A stretch of 64,000 nt of DNA from Cavia porcellus (GCF_034190915.1 NW_026947488.1:4908501-4972500); one strand, 5' to 3'. Shown: positions 24,250 through 36,779, numbered from the stretch's first letter. Program-made: numbers and translations. Notes: a model not told the origin generated them from the letters alone.

Positions 24250-27200
24250 AGGAGACATGTTCACATCCACCCGGAATTCTAAACAAGCAAAGGATAGTCT
24301 CCTGGGGGGTCATCCGTGCATTCAGGGTTATCCTCAAGCTCATTCCCCTTCACCCCACACAGAACGTGTTATGAGAACTCAGCTTACCTTAAGCAGTCTA
24401 TGTGTGGTCCAATAGTCCACACTTCTGCTGAGAGATGAGAAAGCAAACCCCAAGGAGAAAAATCCCTAAATGATATATATTGCAAACGATATTGCATGCA
24501 TCTCTTCATCAGACTCATCTCCCTGGTCATGTTTAGGTTGATTGTGGGGCACTCTGAATGTTCTGACTTGTAAAATCAGATGCCGGAGTAGAAGCTTCTC
24601 TCTGGACCCTGCGTCTCAGCCTGCACCGACGCCCTGAGCAGCAGGGCAGGAGGCTGGGTTTGTGGTACGGATGTGGGCGGTCATGATTAGGACAGCTGGG
24701 CGAAGCTGACACTGTCCACACAGCAGCCTTTGTCACAACTGCAGTCTCCTCGTCCCTTAGCCTTTCTTCTATTTCCTCGTAGGAACTCAGGGTACCAGTC
24801 AAAAGGACCCAGAATTTCAAAGATGAATCAAGAAAAGCATGGAGAATACCTGCATCTTTAGAGGCATGGAGCCTACTTTTAAATTATACACTTAGAGTTT
24901 GAAAAGTCAAACTTTTCTACTCATTAAGAAACCCAGAAACCCCTGCCCATCCACTCATCTTTTCCCACTTTGAATTCTTTTGAAATTTGCCTTCTTCACT
25001 TCTCCTGCTGTGCTTGCAACAGTGATGGTGAACCTTTTAGAGCTTACAGTGACAACAGACAGCCCACACGGGCCACAGAGGACCACCACTGCTTACGGTG
25101 TCACTTCTCAACTTGCCTTCGGTTTGGAGCACAGTCTCTGATCTCCGTCACCCCTTTGTCCCCTGAACAGCAAGGCCATACACTTATCGATTAAAAATGG
25201 GTCTTTTAGATCTGAGTCACATTCATTTTAGAGAAATATGCTTGTTAATGGCCATGCATAAAGGGTTGTTTTTAAATATCTACACACAATGGAAAGGCTA
25301 GAAAAGTCCACTAGCATATGATTTTTTTTAGGTGGGGAGAGTAGTACAAACACATAAAATCTTGCTCAGCAATCTTCAAGAATACAATTCATTGTTTTTC
25401 ACTAAACAATAGTGAGATGTAGTACAATAAATTTCTTGATCTTAGGTATCATTACTTTGATACCGCTAGTTCATCTTTTCTTTCTTTATGTAATTTTTAT
25501 TAGGTGACTTTCCCTCCTGGGATTATCTGCCTCTTTCTTATCTATTATCTATTGCTTTGTCTTCTTGTTTTACTTGTGGCAGAATTCCTACATCTTTGAA
25601 TCCTAATTCTTGCATAGTCTAGTCCTGCTATCCTGTGTTTGATTTCTAGTAATTTTTCTGAGAGTCTCAGGGGTCCGAGGCAGGAAGGAGTCTGGGGGTC
25701 CAGGGGGCTGGAGCTTGGCAGTGAGGGGGGAAGAGCTCAAGCAGAGGTGCAGGTTCAGGATGAAGGCGGGGAGCCAGGCAGGCACTCAGCTTGGACTCGT
25801 GAGGTCCAACTGGCCGTGGTTGAGAGCTCAAATTCTGTTCTGCATTCAGAAAGGAGCCACTGTCATCAGCAGGGCAGGGCAGCTGACGTATCCACTGTTA
25901 AACCCACTGCCCCCAGGAGACCAACTTGGAGGAAGAGGGGTGGGCAGGCCAGTCACCAGGTGAGTGGGTGCTCTGAGGGCCAGCGGCTGACTCATCAGGG
26001 CAGAGGAAGCAGAAATGGAGAAAGCGGAGTGATTCTGAATAGATTTTCATTCTTAGCCATGACAAATTACCACGTAGTGATCATGATGACCAACATTTCT
26101 ACAGCCTCCACGTCTACGTACAACCAGCTCTTCTCACCCTAAGTGGATTATGCTCTGTCCCCACAGTGACAAGACAACCTGGCAATTCATTCAATCCAAT
26201 GAAGAAGGAAAACCAATTAGTATAGAAAAAATAATCAGATTAGCCAAATATCTTCCCAACAAGTTGCCTGGGTGTTTCAGCTGATGCAGAAAGGTCATGC
26301 GCGCATTTGACAAATAACTTCTGGCTCATGTTAGAGAGCAAAGGAAGAAAATCCAGTGATTTAATTTGCTTTTGACCCTACAGTCTACAGAGAAAAGTGA
26401 GTTATCTCTAGTAATTGTGAAAAATGCCAAAATCATGTCACTGAAGTGTGTTAAACTAATTTGGATTATTGAAGCAAGACGCTAACTTGTTTTTAAGTGA
26501 ATGGCCTTTTTCAAAAACTAAGCCACGCTCTGGTCAAATTTTAAAGCACATAATGTGGTCCCGTTTGGGCTGCAGCATCATACCGTATGAATCACTTCCT
26601 GCGTGTTCAGAGATCGCAGGATGCCACCATCTTGATCTTCAGAAATTCAGCGGCTCTGATACAATTATGTGAATCTTATTAGAGAAGCCATTTCTCATCA
26701 CAGCTCTGCTCTTCTGTCCTTTCCCTGATTAAAGGCTGCATTTTTAATAATTTCTCTCAGAAATAATTGCCCCACCACATTGGGAGGAAAGAGAAAGCTT
26801 AAACTATTACAGCAAGTGTAAATTTAGACCTCTTGAAAAGGCTACAGGAAACTGTAAAATAATTAAAAAGAAAATGAAGTGAAGATACAATATAATGAAA
26901 CTTACAATGCAACTATAGACATCTTTAATGCCAAACCTGCTTCTGGCTGTCTAATTTCTAGGCTTTATTAAAATGCTAATAAATGTATTATTCAAATATC
27001 ATTATCTGAAAATATAAGTAATTTGAAGCATTTCTTTTGGTTTGTCTTTGCACATCAAAATCTCCATTAACGTCAAGTCCACAGACTAAATTACAAGGGC
27101 TAAGCCTCCTAAGCAAGCTGCTAGTATAAACACGAAGGCTGTAATAATCTCCTCCTCTTAATTGATTTGAGATTAGGTTGTTCAGAAGTATCCCTGCCAT

Positions 27201-27285
27201 TAAAGAATGCACAATGTGCTGGCAATTAAAATTTGCAATTAAAGAAAGCAGGGCAGATCTTGAAAAGTAACCACTTGGTGGACAG
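24250..27285. other. Introns or flank of the minus-strand gene, no exon assigned
   Basis: A minus-strand frame at 24533-24820 has a Glu-rich stretch (SYEEIEERLRDEE) but no usable donor of the required phase. 26180-27240 is AT-rich unique sequence with many TAAT, TTAATTG and ATGCTAAT words, typical of non-coding elements near developmental genes. Confidence 0.4.
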
Positions 27286-27289
27286 CGAT

Positions 27290-27530
27290 CTGCTCATTTA
27301 TTCTAATATTTACTGAGCTCATGTTTCTTGAAGCCCATATTTTTGGAGCCCGTTTCGCAGACCGAAGTACGGAGCCCAGTAGTTACTGGAACACCGGCGC
27401 AGCCAACGTTGCGCTGACAGCTGGCCTAAAAGCAGGAGTTTGTTTGGCGTCCAGTGAGGCAGAGGACACCCTCACGGAAATTACCGTCTAGTAGGGGAGA
27501 AGTTCAGTAAGCAAATAATTGCACACAAAA
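27290..27530. mobile_element. Ancient interspersed repeat relic
   Basis: CATTTATTCTAATATTTACTGAG and TTACCGTCTAGTAGGGGAGA keep words common to very old genomic repeats that duplicate the ATTCAACAAATATTTATTGAG-type motif. The specific family is not certain. Confidence 0.45.
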
Positions 27531-27892
27531 AGCCACCAAGCAAATGTAGTAAACACTCTGAAAGAAATACCAAAAAGATGTTCAGAGTCAGAGAGACAGG
27601 GCCTGACCCAGTCTATATTTATGGAAAAAGAGTAAAACCATAAACAGGAAGATTGCCTGCCACTAACTCCTTTGCTGATGGTTTTATCACTAATTAGTTT
27701 GAGTCGTTCAATCATGTAATTATTCAACCCATTTTCTTTAAGTCCCTGCTGCATGCCTGGTGTTGTCACAGGGTTATTTGACAGTAAATTCATTTGTCTC
27801 CACAATGCTATTACAGTTTTTGTTTATGGAGCCTCTTTAGGGAAAATATGACTGAAAGAGAGGCAGAGGGGGTCTGTTCCTTCCCAGCAAGG

Positions 27893-27915
27893 GACGTCAG
27901 AGACGTCAAACGTCA
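27893..27915. promoter_or_regulatory. Three CRE-like ACGTCA sites in 23 bases
   Basis: GACGTCA (27893-27899), GACGTCA (27902-27908) and AACGTCA (27909-27915). CpG-containing CREB/ATF-type cores are rare in CpG-depleted DNA, so three in a row is notable. No promoter is attached. Confidence 0.55.
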
Positions 27916-28082
27916 ATGCCAATCAGACGATAATCAGAAGTCGGCAGATGCTAAGTGGGCAGAAGCAGCCTCAGACTTTAGCTCCCCAGGCAGCGAGGGA
28001 CCCAGGAGAGGGCTAGAGATGTGTGTTTTTGAAGGACAGCCCCACAGGTCTTCCCGCGCTGCCCTAACACAGCCTTTCAAAG

Positions 28083-28650
28083 TTTGCCTCTAAGTGATCA
28101 TAAACCAATGTCTCATTCCGGCAGTGGCTTCTCCCAGCAAATCTCATCTCTTTTCTATTTCTTTGATGAAAGGCGATCAGGATGAATGGTCCTGGATACC
28201 CCTCACCTAAACTATGTTTAGGGCAAAATGGTGTTTAAACTCCAGCTTTACGTTAAAACGCCATCACGTCCAGACAACAAAACTGTGGCCTTCCAATGCA
28301 GAGTCAAAATAGGATTTTGAATCTGCAGAAAGAAAAAAGCAAGATGACAAAGGAGATGCTGCTTGAAACACTAAATTCCAGGACCAAACCCAGACAATCT
28401 ACTTCACGTGTCATTTTTAAAAGTTTCTTGTCGCTAAATGAAAATCGTCTATGTGGGTCTCTTCCCTGGAATATAATCGATACACCTGGAACGGCTTCTT
28501 CTTCTTCCTCAAGATTTACACCCCAGAATAAAGAGAAATTTTTCTATTCCAGCAATCTTAGAGCACTGTGATTTAACTAATAGCTGTGGGGGGATGAATT
28601 AATAATTCTCCATTAATCCTAATGAGAAAAGAAGGGGTCATCTTGAAGAG
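28083..28650. repeat. Diverged tandem block, family 1 copy 1
   Basis: By-eye alignment with 30497-31055 and 31772-32305 shows the same ordered landmarks: a TTTGCCTC start, TTTGATGAAAGGC (28162), a TCTACTT/TTTTTAAAAGTTTCTT segment near 28400, AAGATTTACACC (28511), a CCAGCAATCTTAG-like stretch and TTAACTAATAGCT (28573). The copies are interrupted by many substitutions and small indels, so the duplication is old. It is not coding. It does not match any SINE, L1 or MIR pattern I know. Confidence 0.68.
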
Positions 28651-29245
28651 ACCTAGGAAGTCCTTTCAGAAAAGGGGGGCAGGAGGGAGGGCTTCCACAG
28701 ACTCCTGTGCACTGCACACCTCAGAAATCCCCGTGGAGGAGAATTCTGGGGTGCCATGTGCAGGGAGAGCAGAACCCCCAGGACAGGAGAGCTCCCCCGG
28801 GCCTCCCACCAGCAAACAAAAGAGACCACCCAAAAACACACGGGAGCAAAGGCGCTGCGTACCTTTGCACCGGGACCTTTCCAGCCTTTTCATGCACTGT
28901 TTGGAAAATGGCCTCTTTCATGTGTGTGTAATCAGGTGACACTTTTGCTTCAGAAGTCACCTGTAATCGCGACGGTCCTGCCTCTCTGCTCCTGAGATGA
29001 AAGGAGCAGGTTTTGATCGCTTTATCCTCTCCAATAGTTTCAACTCACGACTGGGGCTGGCTTGGAGCATTTCTGCACCTTAAATCTTGCTCGTGTACAG
29101 AATTCAACCAAGCTTTTTCTTCAGCAAGTGAAATCATAAAAACTGCCCAGGAACCATCTTTTGGAAATTTCTCTCAAAATTTACTGAGGAAAATATGCTG
29201 GGTGTGTTTGTTTAAATCTGTCGTGCTCCATCAGAAGTGACGTCT

Positions 29246-29276
29246 GAGGACATTTTTGGTTGTCCCAACTGGGAGC
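29246..29276 (+). mobile_element. Short MER5A-like fragment
   Basis: GACATTTTTGGTTGTCCCAAC is the best-known MER5A word; only about 30 bases survive, directly left of a TG microsatellite. Confidence 0.45.
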
Positions 29277-29289
29277 GTGTGTATGCACG

Positions 29290-29291
29290 CG

Positions 29292-29336
<45 letters not shown>

Positions 29337-29370
29337 GTGGGTGTGTGTGGGTGGGTGTGGGTGTAGTAGA
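29290..29370. repeat. (TG)n microsatellite with GGTG variants
   Basis: About 20 TG units followed by GGGTGTGTGTGGG-type variants. Confidence 0.92.
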
Positions 29371-29990
29371 GACCTAGGATGCTTCTATACATTTTAAATG
29401 GAATTTTACAAAGAATTCACTGGTACAAAATGTTAGCAGTGCCATTTTGAAGTCTTGGTTTAAACCAAGGACTATTAACTCAGATGCTACCAGAGCCAGA
29501 AAAATCACACGGAGGACAGAGTAGGCCTGCAGTGGGCTGACAATGTGGGGGCTAACGATGGGCCCGCACTTAGGGAACTGGGGGGCAGCTGACCTCAGCT
29601 CCAGCAGAGCATCAAGAAGGACCTAGGCTCCCGCCCAAGAGATCCGCCCATTTTCAAGAGGATCTAAGGCAGAACTTGCCATCTCATCATCTAAATATTG
29701 ATAACTAGTTTTCAAAACAACAACACCAAGTTCTGAATTTGAATTTGACGATGGGAGGCCAGGGTAGCAGCCCTTTTTGTTTAGCAAGCTCAAGAGTGAT
29801 TATGACTACGGTCTCCAGGCTTCGTGCAAGCTCTACCCTTTCGCCAAAGCAAAGTTTCCTTTGAAAAACATCGCGGAAACATATTTGTGGAAGCGTGAGC
29901 TTGCTTTTGAAAGGTGATTTGTTAGTATCTTATAAGATGAACTAAGCAATTATAGAACAGTTGATCTAGCAATCACTCTTTCAAAAGCTG

Positions 29991-30021
29991 AACAAGCCTT
30001 TGACTGCAGCAAAGGCTTGTT
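29991..30021. other. 12-bp perfect inverted repeat with 7-base spacer
   Basis: AACAAGCCTTTG (29991-30002), ACTGCAG, then CAAAGGCTTGTT (30010-30021). The arm contains a CTTTG core of TCF/LEF type. It lies between family 1 copies 1 and 2. Confidence 0.8.
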
Positions 30022-30496
30022 TTTGTGGAAAACCAATGAAATCAAAAAGCATCTGTCCACATTGGTAGACATATGGTGCAGGGTGTGTACCAGCACAACT
30101 CAGGTTATTTTAGAGGGAATCAAGGCTGGGGATTTTTAGGCTTTCCTTGACATGTTGGTTTTGCTGTGTTTGTTACAACAAACACAATATATCTTCATTT
30201 AATTAGAAAGAAAAATAAAAAGATAGATTATGGTGTTGGCTATAAAAGTTGGGTTTAAATAAGGAGAAAATCCCCAGATACTGCCCAACGGTGTTCAGGC
30301 AAAGCTAACGTTAAGTCAGAGTCCACTAGAATGTCAGAACCAACTAATGCCAGGAGATAAAGTTTTATACACCAGTAACTAAAGTTTAGTTTCTCTGGCA
30401 GAGAGAAGCTGAGAGAGTCATTAAAAGAAGAGAAAAATATGGTTTTTTCCATTTCTAACCAAATCTAGAGTTATTTCTATACTACCATTTTTTGGA

Positions 30497-31055
30497 ATTT
30501 TGCCTCTTCTAAGTAATCATTTCAATCTCTTTTGTCAGAAACCACTTTTCTCTCCGGTTCTCATTTTTGTTCCCTTTCTTTGATGAAAGGCAATCAGTTT
30601 TGAGAACACTTCACTTACCATTTTCTCCAAAAAGAAGAAAATTTTAGTGCTAAAGTATACTTAAAATCTTTTGGTAAGTCAAAACTTTAATCATGCCCAG
30701 ACAATAAGGGAATAAAATAAAAAGAGGACAAATTGTAGAGAAGAAGAGAGACTGAATGAAGAGAAACTGCTAATATTATTTTAATTCTTTAGTGCCAAAA
30801 TTAAATCAAGAGAATCTACTTTATGGATCATTAATTTCAAACTTTCTTAACTCTAAATGAGAATTGTATAGAGAAAAGTTCAGGCTTTGAATATAATGGA
30901 TGTGTTTAAGCAATTGTCTCATCATTTCTTAAGATTTACACCCTGGAGAAGGAGGTGTTATCCTGTTCCAGCAATTCTGTAAGCAATATTACTTAACTAA
31001 TAGCTTTAAGAAAGAGACTAGCTCCCTATTAATTCTGACAGGAAAAATAATGGTA
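30497..31055. repeat. Diverged tandem block, family 1 copy 2
   Basis: It carries TTTGCCTC, TTTGATGAAAGGC (30579), AATCTACTTTATGG, AAGATTTACACC (30931) and TTAACTAATAGCT (30993) in the same order as copy 1. The offset is a constant 2417-2420 bases, which a chance set of motifs would not give. It is AT-rich with many TAAT cores. No open frame is shared between copies, so the similarity is at DNA level. Confidence 0.68.
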
Positions 31056-31771
31056 CAGAGCCATTAGCGCTAGTCAGAGAATTGAGGAGGGAGTTGGTGG
31101 ATGAGGGAGCCTGGAGTACAGGCCGCCATTTTGTTTCTTCTTGGGAAAACATTTGTGACAGGTGATTTGTCACCGAGAGGAAGGCAGGTAAGACAGCATG
31201 GATCAGCCCCAGATCCCTCATCTCCTCATGGCATACCAACACAAGTTAAAAGGCTAAAGGCTGACATAACTCTTCTCTAGATGATTTCAGAGCATGCCAT
31301 CATCACCGCCCGGTAATACTTAGCTCCTCCATGTCTTCCACATAATTAGGTAAACCTTTACCTCCAAAAGGACCTGGAGGAATTTTTTTTCAATGGAAGC
31401 TAACTACTCTGTTAACTTTAGTCTTAGAAGAATTTTCCCTAACCCATGATGGTAGAAAAATATCCAATTAAACATTTCAGTCACTTAAAAGCTTAGTACA
31501 GAATTCAAAAGAAGAGATTCCAGTGAGAAGGAAACAGAACAGAAGCCACCCCTTCTTCAGCCCTGCCCTGCCTTGCCCTGGAATTAAAACAGGTTTATTA
31601 CTAATAATTTAACAAACTCACTAGAGTCATCCAGGGAGCCCACCGTGGCTACGAAGCCTCAGCCTCAGTTCCTCAGAGACATATAGAGGAAGAACAGAGA
31701 AACGCATTTCTCAGAATCTAACTCCATGCTATCTCCAAGGCTATTTCTTGTTTCTAATATGATTTTCTGAA

Positions 31772-32305
31772 ATTTTGTCTCTTGGAAGTAATCAAACATT
31801 TTATTTCAGAAAGTACATTTTTTTAGTGGTACTCAGTTCTTTTCCATTTCTTTGATGAAAGTAATCAATTTAAGATTTTCTTTTAAAAGTTCTGTTGTTG
31901 TTGTTTCCCTGAGAGATGTATAATGGAAAATCATGTTCAAAAATCAGTCCTGAGAATTTGTGCCAAAAACCATAACCCGTACCTGAGATACGATGGGCAA
32001 ATGAAGAAAGGTGGAACAGAGTACTGTTATTGAAAACGCCATTTGAAATCTACTTTGCCAAAATTGAAATCAAGACTATCTATCCTTTGAGTTATTATTT
32101 TCAAATTTTCCTATTACTAAATGAGTTCATAAATGACAGTCTATTTCTCAAAATGTAATTGAGATGCTTGGGCGAATTCATTTTTTCTCATGATTTGCAT
32201 TCTCTAAAAGCAGAAATTAATCCATTTCCATCATAATAGCTGAGGAGAAATATTTCCTGTGCTTTCTCCCTAACACTGAGACGAGAAAGGGGGGCTCATG
32301 TTAAA
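31772..32305. repeat. Diverged tandem block, family 1 copy 3
   Basis: It starts TTTGTCTCTTGGAAGTAATC and has TTTGATGAAAG at 31851, 1272 bases after the copy 2 motif. The middle reads AAATCTACTTTGCC and TTATTATTTTCAAATTTTCC. The end is more diverged, with TGATTTGCATTCTC for AAGATTTACACC and ATAATAGCT for the last landmark. Confidence 0.62.
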
Positions 32306-32309
32306 CTGT

Positions 32310-34510
32310 AGAAACAACATGGGAGTGGACCTCGTGAAAACAACAGCAAAAATTCGAAGTCTAATCTCTGGGAAAAATAAAGCTTGAAGGAGAATGTAGG
32401 TCTTTGTTCAAACAAAATATCAAGCTATCAGATTTAATTTGGTGAGAAAACCAGTAAAACCTATATGGAATACAGCCCTATTGTCCTAGTAAGTACAGAT
32501 ATCTTACTTCATCTGGTGATACAGTGAATTTTTCTGTCTCGGAGCGCCTCCATCCCAGTCTCTTTTACTTTTTGTGGCATAGGGAAGAGACAAGTGCTTG
32601 TAAAGCCAAAAACCTTTGTGTTCTCAGATATTGCACCTACAAAATATTAGTGGAAGAGCCAATCTGAAATACCTCAACAACGTACAGTCTTATACAAGGG
32701 CGAACTTGAGCAGAACTGCTTTAAACACTACTGAACAGAGCGGGGACCGAGATCAAAAGAAAGGAATAAATTGTCCAAAACACTGTTTACAAAAGCCTCC
32801 GCCAAAATGCACTCACGATGAATGCTTTCAGACTGAAGGTGTTGTTCTCTTACTAATGAAAGGAATTCAGCCAGGTGGACGATGGGACAATTGAAATGGT
32901 TCCAGTCTGGCTTCATCTTTCTTCAAGATTCCTACCTCAAAAGAAAATGTCCTCAGGTGCCTGCAATGCTACAGCTAAGGCGACTCGAGTGGTATTTTCT
33001 CAGCAAAAGCCTTTGCATGGTTTCTATGGATTTTGATTAAAAAAATAAATAAAGGAGGATGATCGTAAGTGCTTTCGGGCCAGAGCAGAGAATAAAATAT
33101 CAAGAGTTAGCTCAGCCCCACTCTGAAGAGATTGTGGGGACTTGAACTTCAAGGTTGCAAAGAACTCGGAAGCTGAGTAATAAAGGAGCCCAGAGGAAGA
33201 AGCGAGGAGCCAGCGGGACCAAAGTCCTGCAGACTCCTGTGAAGTCGCCCCTTTGTTCTCACCCCAGCTTTAGAAATTCTCTCTTTTGTGACTCAGAGCT
33301 GGGACTCGAGGGTGTTCTCCGCCAGCCAGCCTCGGGGCAGCACATCTTCCCCGGATGTACCGGTCTGGTTAAGCTCGGCCGTGCACAAGCCCCAAAGCCC
33401 ACCAGAAAATACAAGGTGAGGAAAGAGTCAGAAACAAAACAAAAAGTAACAGCAGCAAATAGAGAACAGAACCTCAGCACTGATTTCTAAACCCACCAAA
33501 TGAATCAGGAACTTTGATTCCCAAAAAAAATGCTTTTCGAGAACACCGATGAACAAAGGAGACCCCCCAGCAGTTTACCCCTGAGGTGCATGAAACACCC
33601 CACCTCCCCTTTGAAGATTTCTGCTCCACTCCTCACCAAGGGAGCCTCTGCCCAGGTCTAAGGAGACCCGTGAGCCAGCAGCAGAAAGGAGGGAGAGTTT
33701 CGTGCTGGTCTGCAGAAGGATGTAAACTCCTGCACCCAGAAACATCTGCCCTGAGCGGGGCTGGCAGGTGGGGAGCAGGACGGGTGTCACGGCAGACACA
33801 GTCTGCAGAGGTGACACCAAGAAGTCTGTGGGCCGTGGAAGGAACTCAGTAATGAGTACCAAACCTTCCTAGCAGGAGAGAAGACCCTCTTCAGAAACCT
33901 CCCCACCTGGAGGCAATTCCTTGACTCATCTTTTGGTGGCCTTGGGCAGCAGTAGGTGACAGAGCCCTTAACCCACAGCTCTCTGTTTTGGGATTTGAAT
34001 AGGAGACACAGGGGAAATACAGCTACCGTCCAGGGAGCAGCTCTCGGGAGAGGCTCTGGGTCTGCTCAAAACAGGGACAAATGAGACCCAAGCTCACTGC
34101 CTAAGGCCCCAGGGAAAGAGCAGCCCAGGGGGATGTCTGGCCCTGAGACGTAGTCACTGTCACAGCACATCGTCAGGAAATCCTCCTGACTCGTCTTTGA
34201 AAATACGGTATTAAATTAGAAAGAAAAGACTCTGCTTCAATGATTGGAAACACACACCGTGGCTTCAAAATAAAATAGTTTACACCATTTGCATGAATGC
34301 TGGCCGAAAGGTCATGAGAACCTCGTCTCAGAGGATGAGGCCTGGAAGCAGCCAGAGTGGGTTGTGCTTGGCGTTCCCGCTCCAGGCCCTCTTGCAAATT
34401 GGGAAAAAGTCGATGAGGAGGAAAGGGAGGACGGGGACATGAGCCACCTGCAGAGGAGCCGGGGTAATAATTACAACCCCAGATGCTGTCACCATCTAGA
34501 GGGGTTTAAC
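32310..34510. other. Unassigned sequence between the two duplicated-block families
   Basis: By spacing, another unit would be expected near 33.0-33.4 kb, but none could be recognised by eye. A weak TTCTATGGATTTTGATTAAA match occurs near 33025. Confidence 0.35.
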
Positions 34511-34514
34511 CCTG

Positions 34515-34805
34515 CCATGCAAAAGCAGCCTCCAGAAGTTCTGCTTTGCGGATTGGTAGTCTGGTTTACCTCAGCCAGGTCTCTCCTTCTGAGGAAAAGG
34601 AAGAAATCCATCTCCCTAGCTCAACATCCCCGGATCCGGCATTCACCACAGGCAACTGTCAAATACGCTCCATTATTATGAAAGTTCTCTCAGAAAGACG
34701 TCCATACCCAGCCTCTCATAATTACGGGGGAGAGGATGAGAGGAGAGGAGACAGGGCACGGCACATAATAAAGTTTAATATGGTCTGCAGGGAGACACGC
34801 ACCCA
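34515..34805. repeat. Diverged tandem block, family 2 copy A
   Basis: It aligns by eye to 35780-36078. Shared landmarks: ATGCAAAAGCAGCCTCCAGAA at the start (one base over the limit omitted in comparison), CATTATTATGAAAGTTCT at 34671, AGGATGAG at 34733, an AATAA-plus-pyrimidine stretch, and GGGAGACACGCACCC at the end. The spacing to copy B is 1267-1275 bases across all landmarks. Non-coding. Confidence 0.55.
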
Positions 34806-35779
34806 TCCACCAGATCACACGATGGAGGCTCCAGGCGGGACCGTGTGGCTCTGATGCATTCTCCCTCTGGTAAAGATCAGGGAGTGTAGGCGAGATGCTG
34901 GCTCTGAGGAGTGGCCTCCCGAGCCCAGCCGTCCCGGGAAAAAAGAAAGCAGGAGGGAAAGCAGGAGGCACTGACAGAGGAGGACCCTGGGGGAGAAGGG
35001 GCCTCGTGGGTGGGAACCAACGTCCCCCTCTTCCGAGGTAACCAGCTAAGCGCTGGGAACACAGGCAGCCCGGAAATCAACCTGACCAGGAGAAGGGCCC
35101 CAGCTAGTCCAGGCTGGCAGGAGCAGGAATCCCAAAGAAGCAAAGTCAGATTTGAAGTTTCAAGCATATGGCGCCCCTCTCAATGGAGACCAGGTCAGAG
35201 AGGATGGTGGTCAGCAGCTCCCGCTGCCCTGCCTTTGGGGCAGGTTGCCACACAAAATGTGGAAGGCTTGTGCATTTGAATTTCAGGAAACATCATTTTT
35301 ACGTATGCTTTACGCCATATTTAGGGCATACTTATGCTTAGAAATGTGTATCCGCTGTTTAGGTAGAACTTGGATTTAACCAGGTATCCTGCACAGAAAT
35401 GAAATGGAAACCTGGCTAGCTCACTGCAGGGTGGAGGGCAGGGACACCAGGCGGCACTGACCACCAAGCGAGTCTCAAGTCCCAGAAAGGCTGAGCAGGA
35501 CCGCCCCTTCTCCCCCCCCCTCCCCCCCAGCTCTAGCCCTGTGCCTTTGGGGATGTGGGGCCACAGCAGGCTGTGAGGTACTGTGCTAACTTGGGAAGAA
35601 CAGTTAGCCACAGAGATGTCCTCAGGGGCACAGGGGTCACCCACAAGTACACTGAGTGTGAAGATGGCTCTGGCAGCCAAACTCAGGGGACAAAGCCCAC
35701 AGGAAAAAGCCATGGTGGGAAAGGCTACAGAGAGACCCGAATCCTGCAGCTCTCCTGCCCTTTCTAAGTTTTTTAAGAT

Positions 35780-36078
35780 CACTGTGAAAAAACAAGCTTC
35801 AAAAAGTCTATTTGGAACAATTATTAGCCCATCTGATCTCAAAAATACTTCTCACATTCGATCCATTATCGAGGACCCACGGCTGTCCATTTGCCTCCCC
35901 AAATGGTCCCTCGCCACTAGGAGACACTATTAAGTAGAGTTCATTATTTTTGAAGGTTCTTTCGAGGTGAGAAGCCTGCGCAAGTCTCTAATACATGCGA
36001 GAGGGACAGGATGAGAGCGCGCAAGACGGCAGGATGCAGATAATAACCTTTAAAAACAGCATTATGTAAGACACCCAG
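35780..36078. repeat. Diverged tandem block, family 2 copy B
   Basis: Landmarks: GCTTCAAAAAGTC near 35796, GAGGACCCACGGCTGTCC, TCATTATTTTTGAAGGTTCT at 35941, AGGATGAG at 36008, and ATTATGTAAGACACCC at the end. The 5' third matches copy C (GAGGACCC/GAGGACCC) and the 3' two thirds match copy A. Confidence 0.55.
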
Positions 36079-36191
36079 CCTCGCTGCTGAGTGGCCAGAC
36101 ACACTCCCGCAAGTACAGGGTTGGGGACATTTTCTACGTGAGAGTCTTGTGCTCCTAACTGCTCCCTCAAGATCTGTAAAGTGGGGAGAGA

Positions 36192-36217
36192 AATAGGAAG
36201 ACAGACAGACAGACAGA
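36192..36217. repeat. (ACAG)n short microsatellite
   Basis: Four to five AGAC/ACAG units at the 3' side of family 2 copy B. Confidence 0.85.
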
Positions 36218-36779
36218 AAGGCAGATTTCTCCTGTCAAGTTGGAAAGGAAACAAACAAAAGAACATGAATCCGGGCTTTTATTGTTAAACTTGTCAAAAG
36301 CAGGTACTTCAGAAAGAGACCAGGGGAGGCTTCTTCCCTCCAGAAAAGTCTGTGCCAATCACTCGAGGACAGAGCGCCCCACACAGAGGGCTGGAGTGGG
36401 CACAGGAGAGGGAAGCACCTCCAAGGGACAGAACAACACCGCGGAGAGAGATTCGCACTCATTTCTGCACCCCAAATATTCAAGAGAGGAAACACAGGAG
36501 GCTCATATGGACTGCATGACCCCCCCGGTGAGCGGGCCGGATTGGGGCTGCAGACACTTAATTTGTCTTCATCCCGTGGCATCACATGGGCAGACAAAAG
36601 TGTCGTGATGTCATAGAGTCTCTTCGGAAGGAGCTTGGAGCGGCCCAGAGAAGAGAGGGACTTAGGACGGCACAGGGACCAGGAAGCCACACTAGGTGGA
36701 GGCAAGGCAGGGCCTGGCAGATAGCCACAGGGCAGAGTCACCACCTTATACCCTTCCTGGCCACTGCTGACATTGTGAG

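Noticed and set aside
24533..24820. Further minus-strand exon with SYEEIEERLRDEE
   Set aside because: A possible acceptor exists, but no donor of the phase needed by the 24243 acceptor was found.
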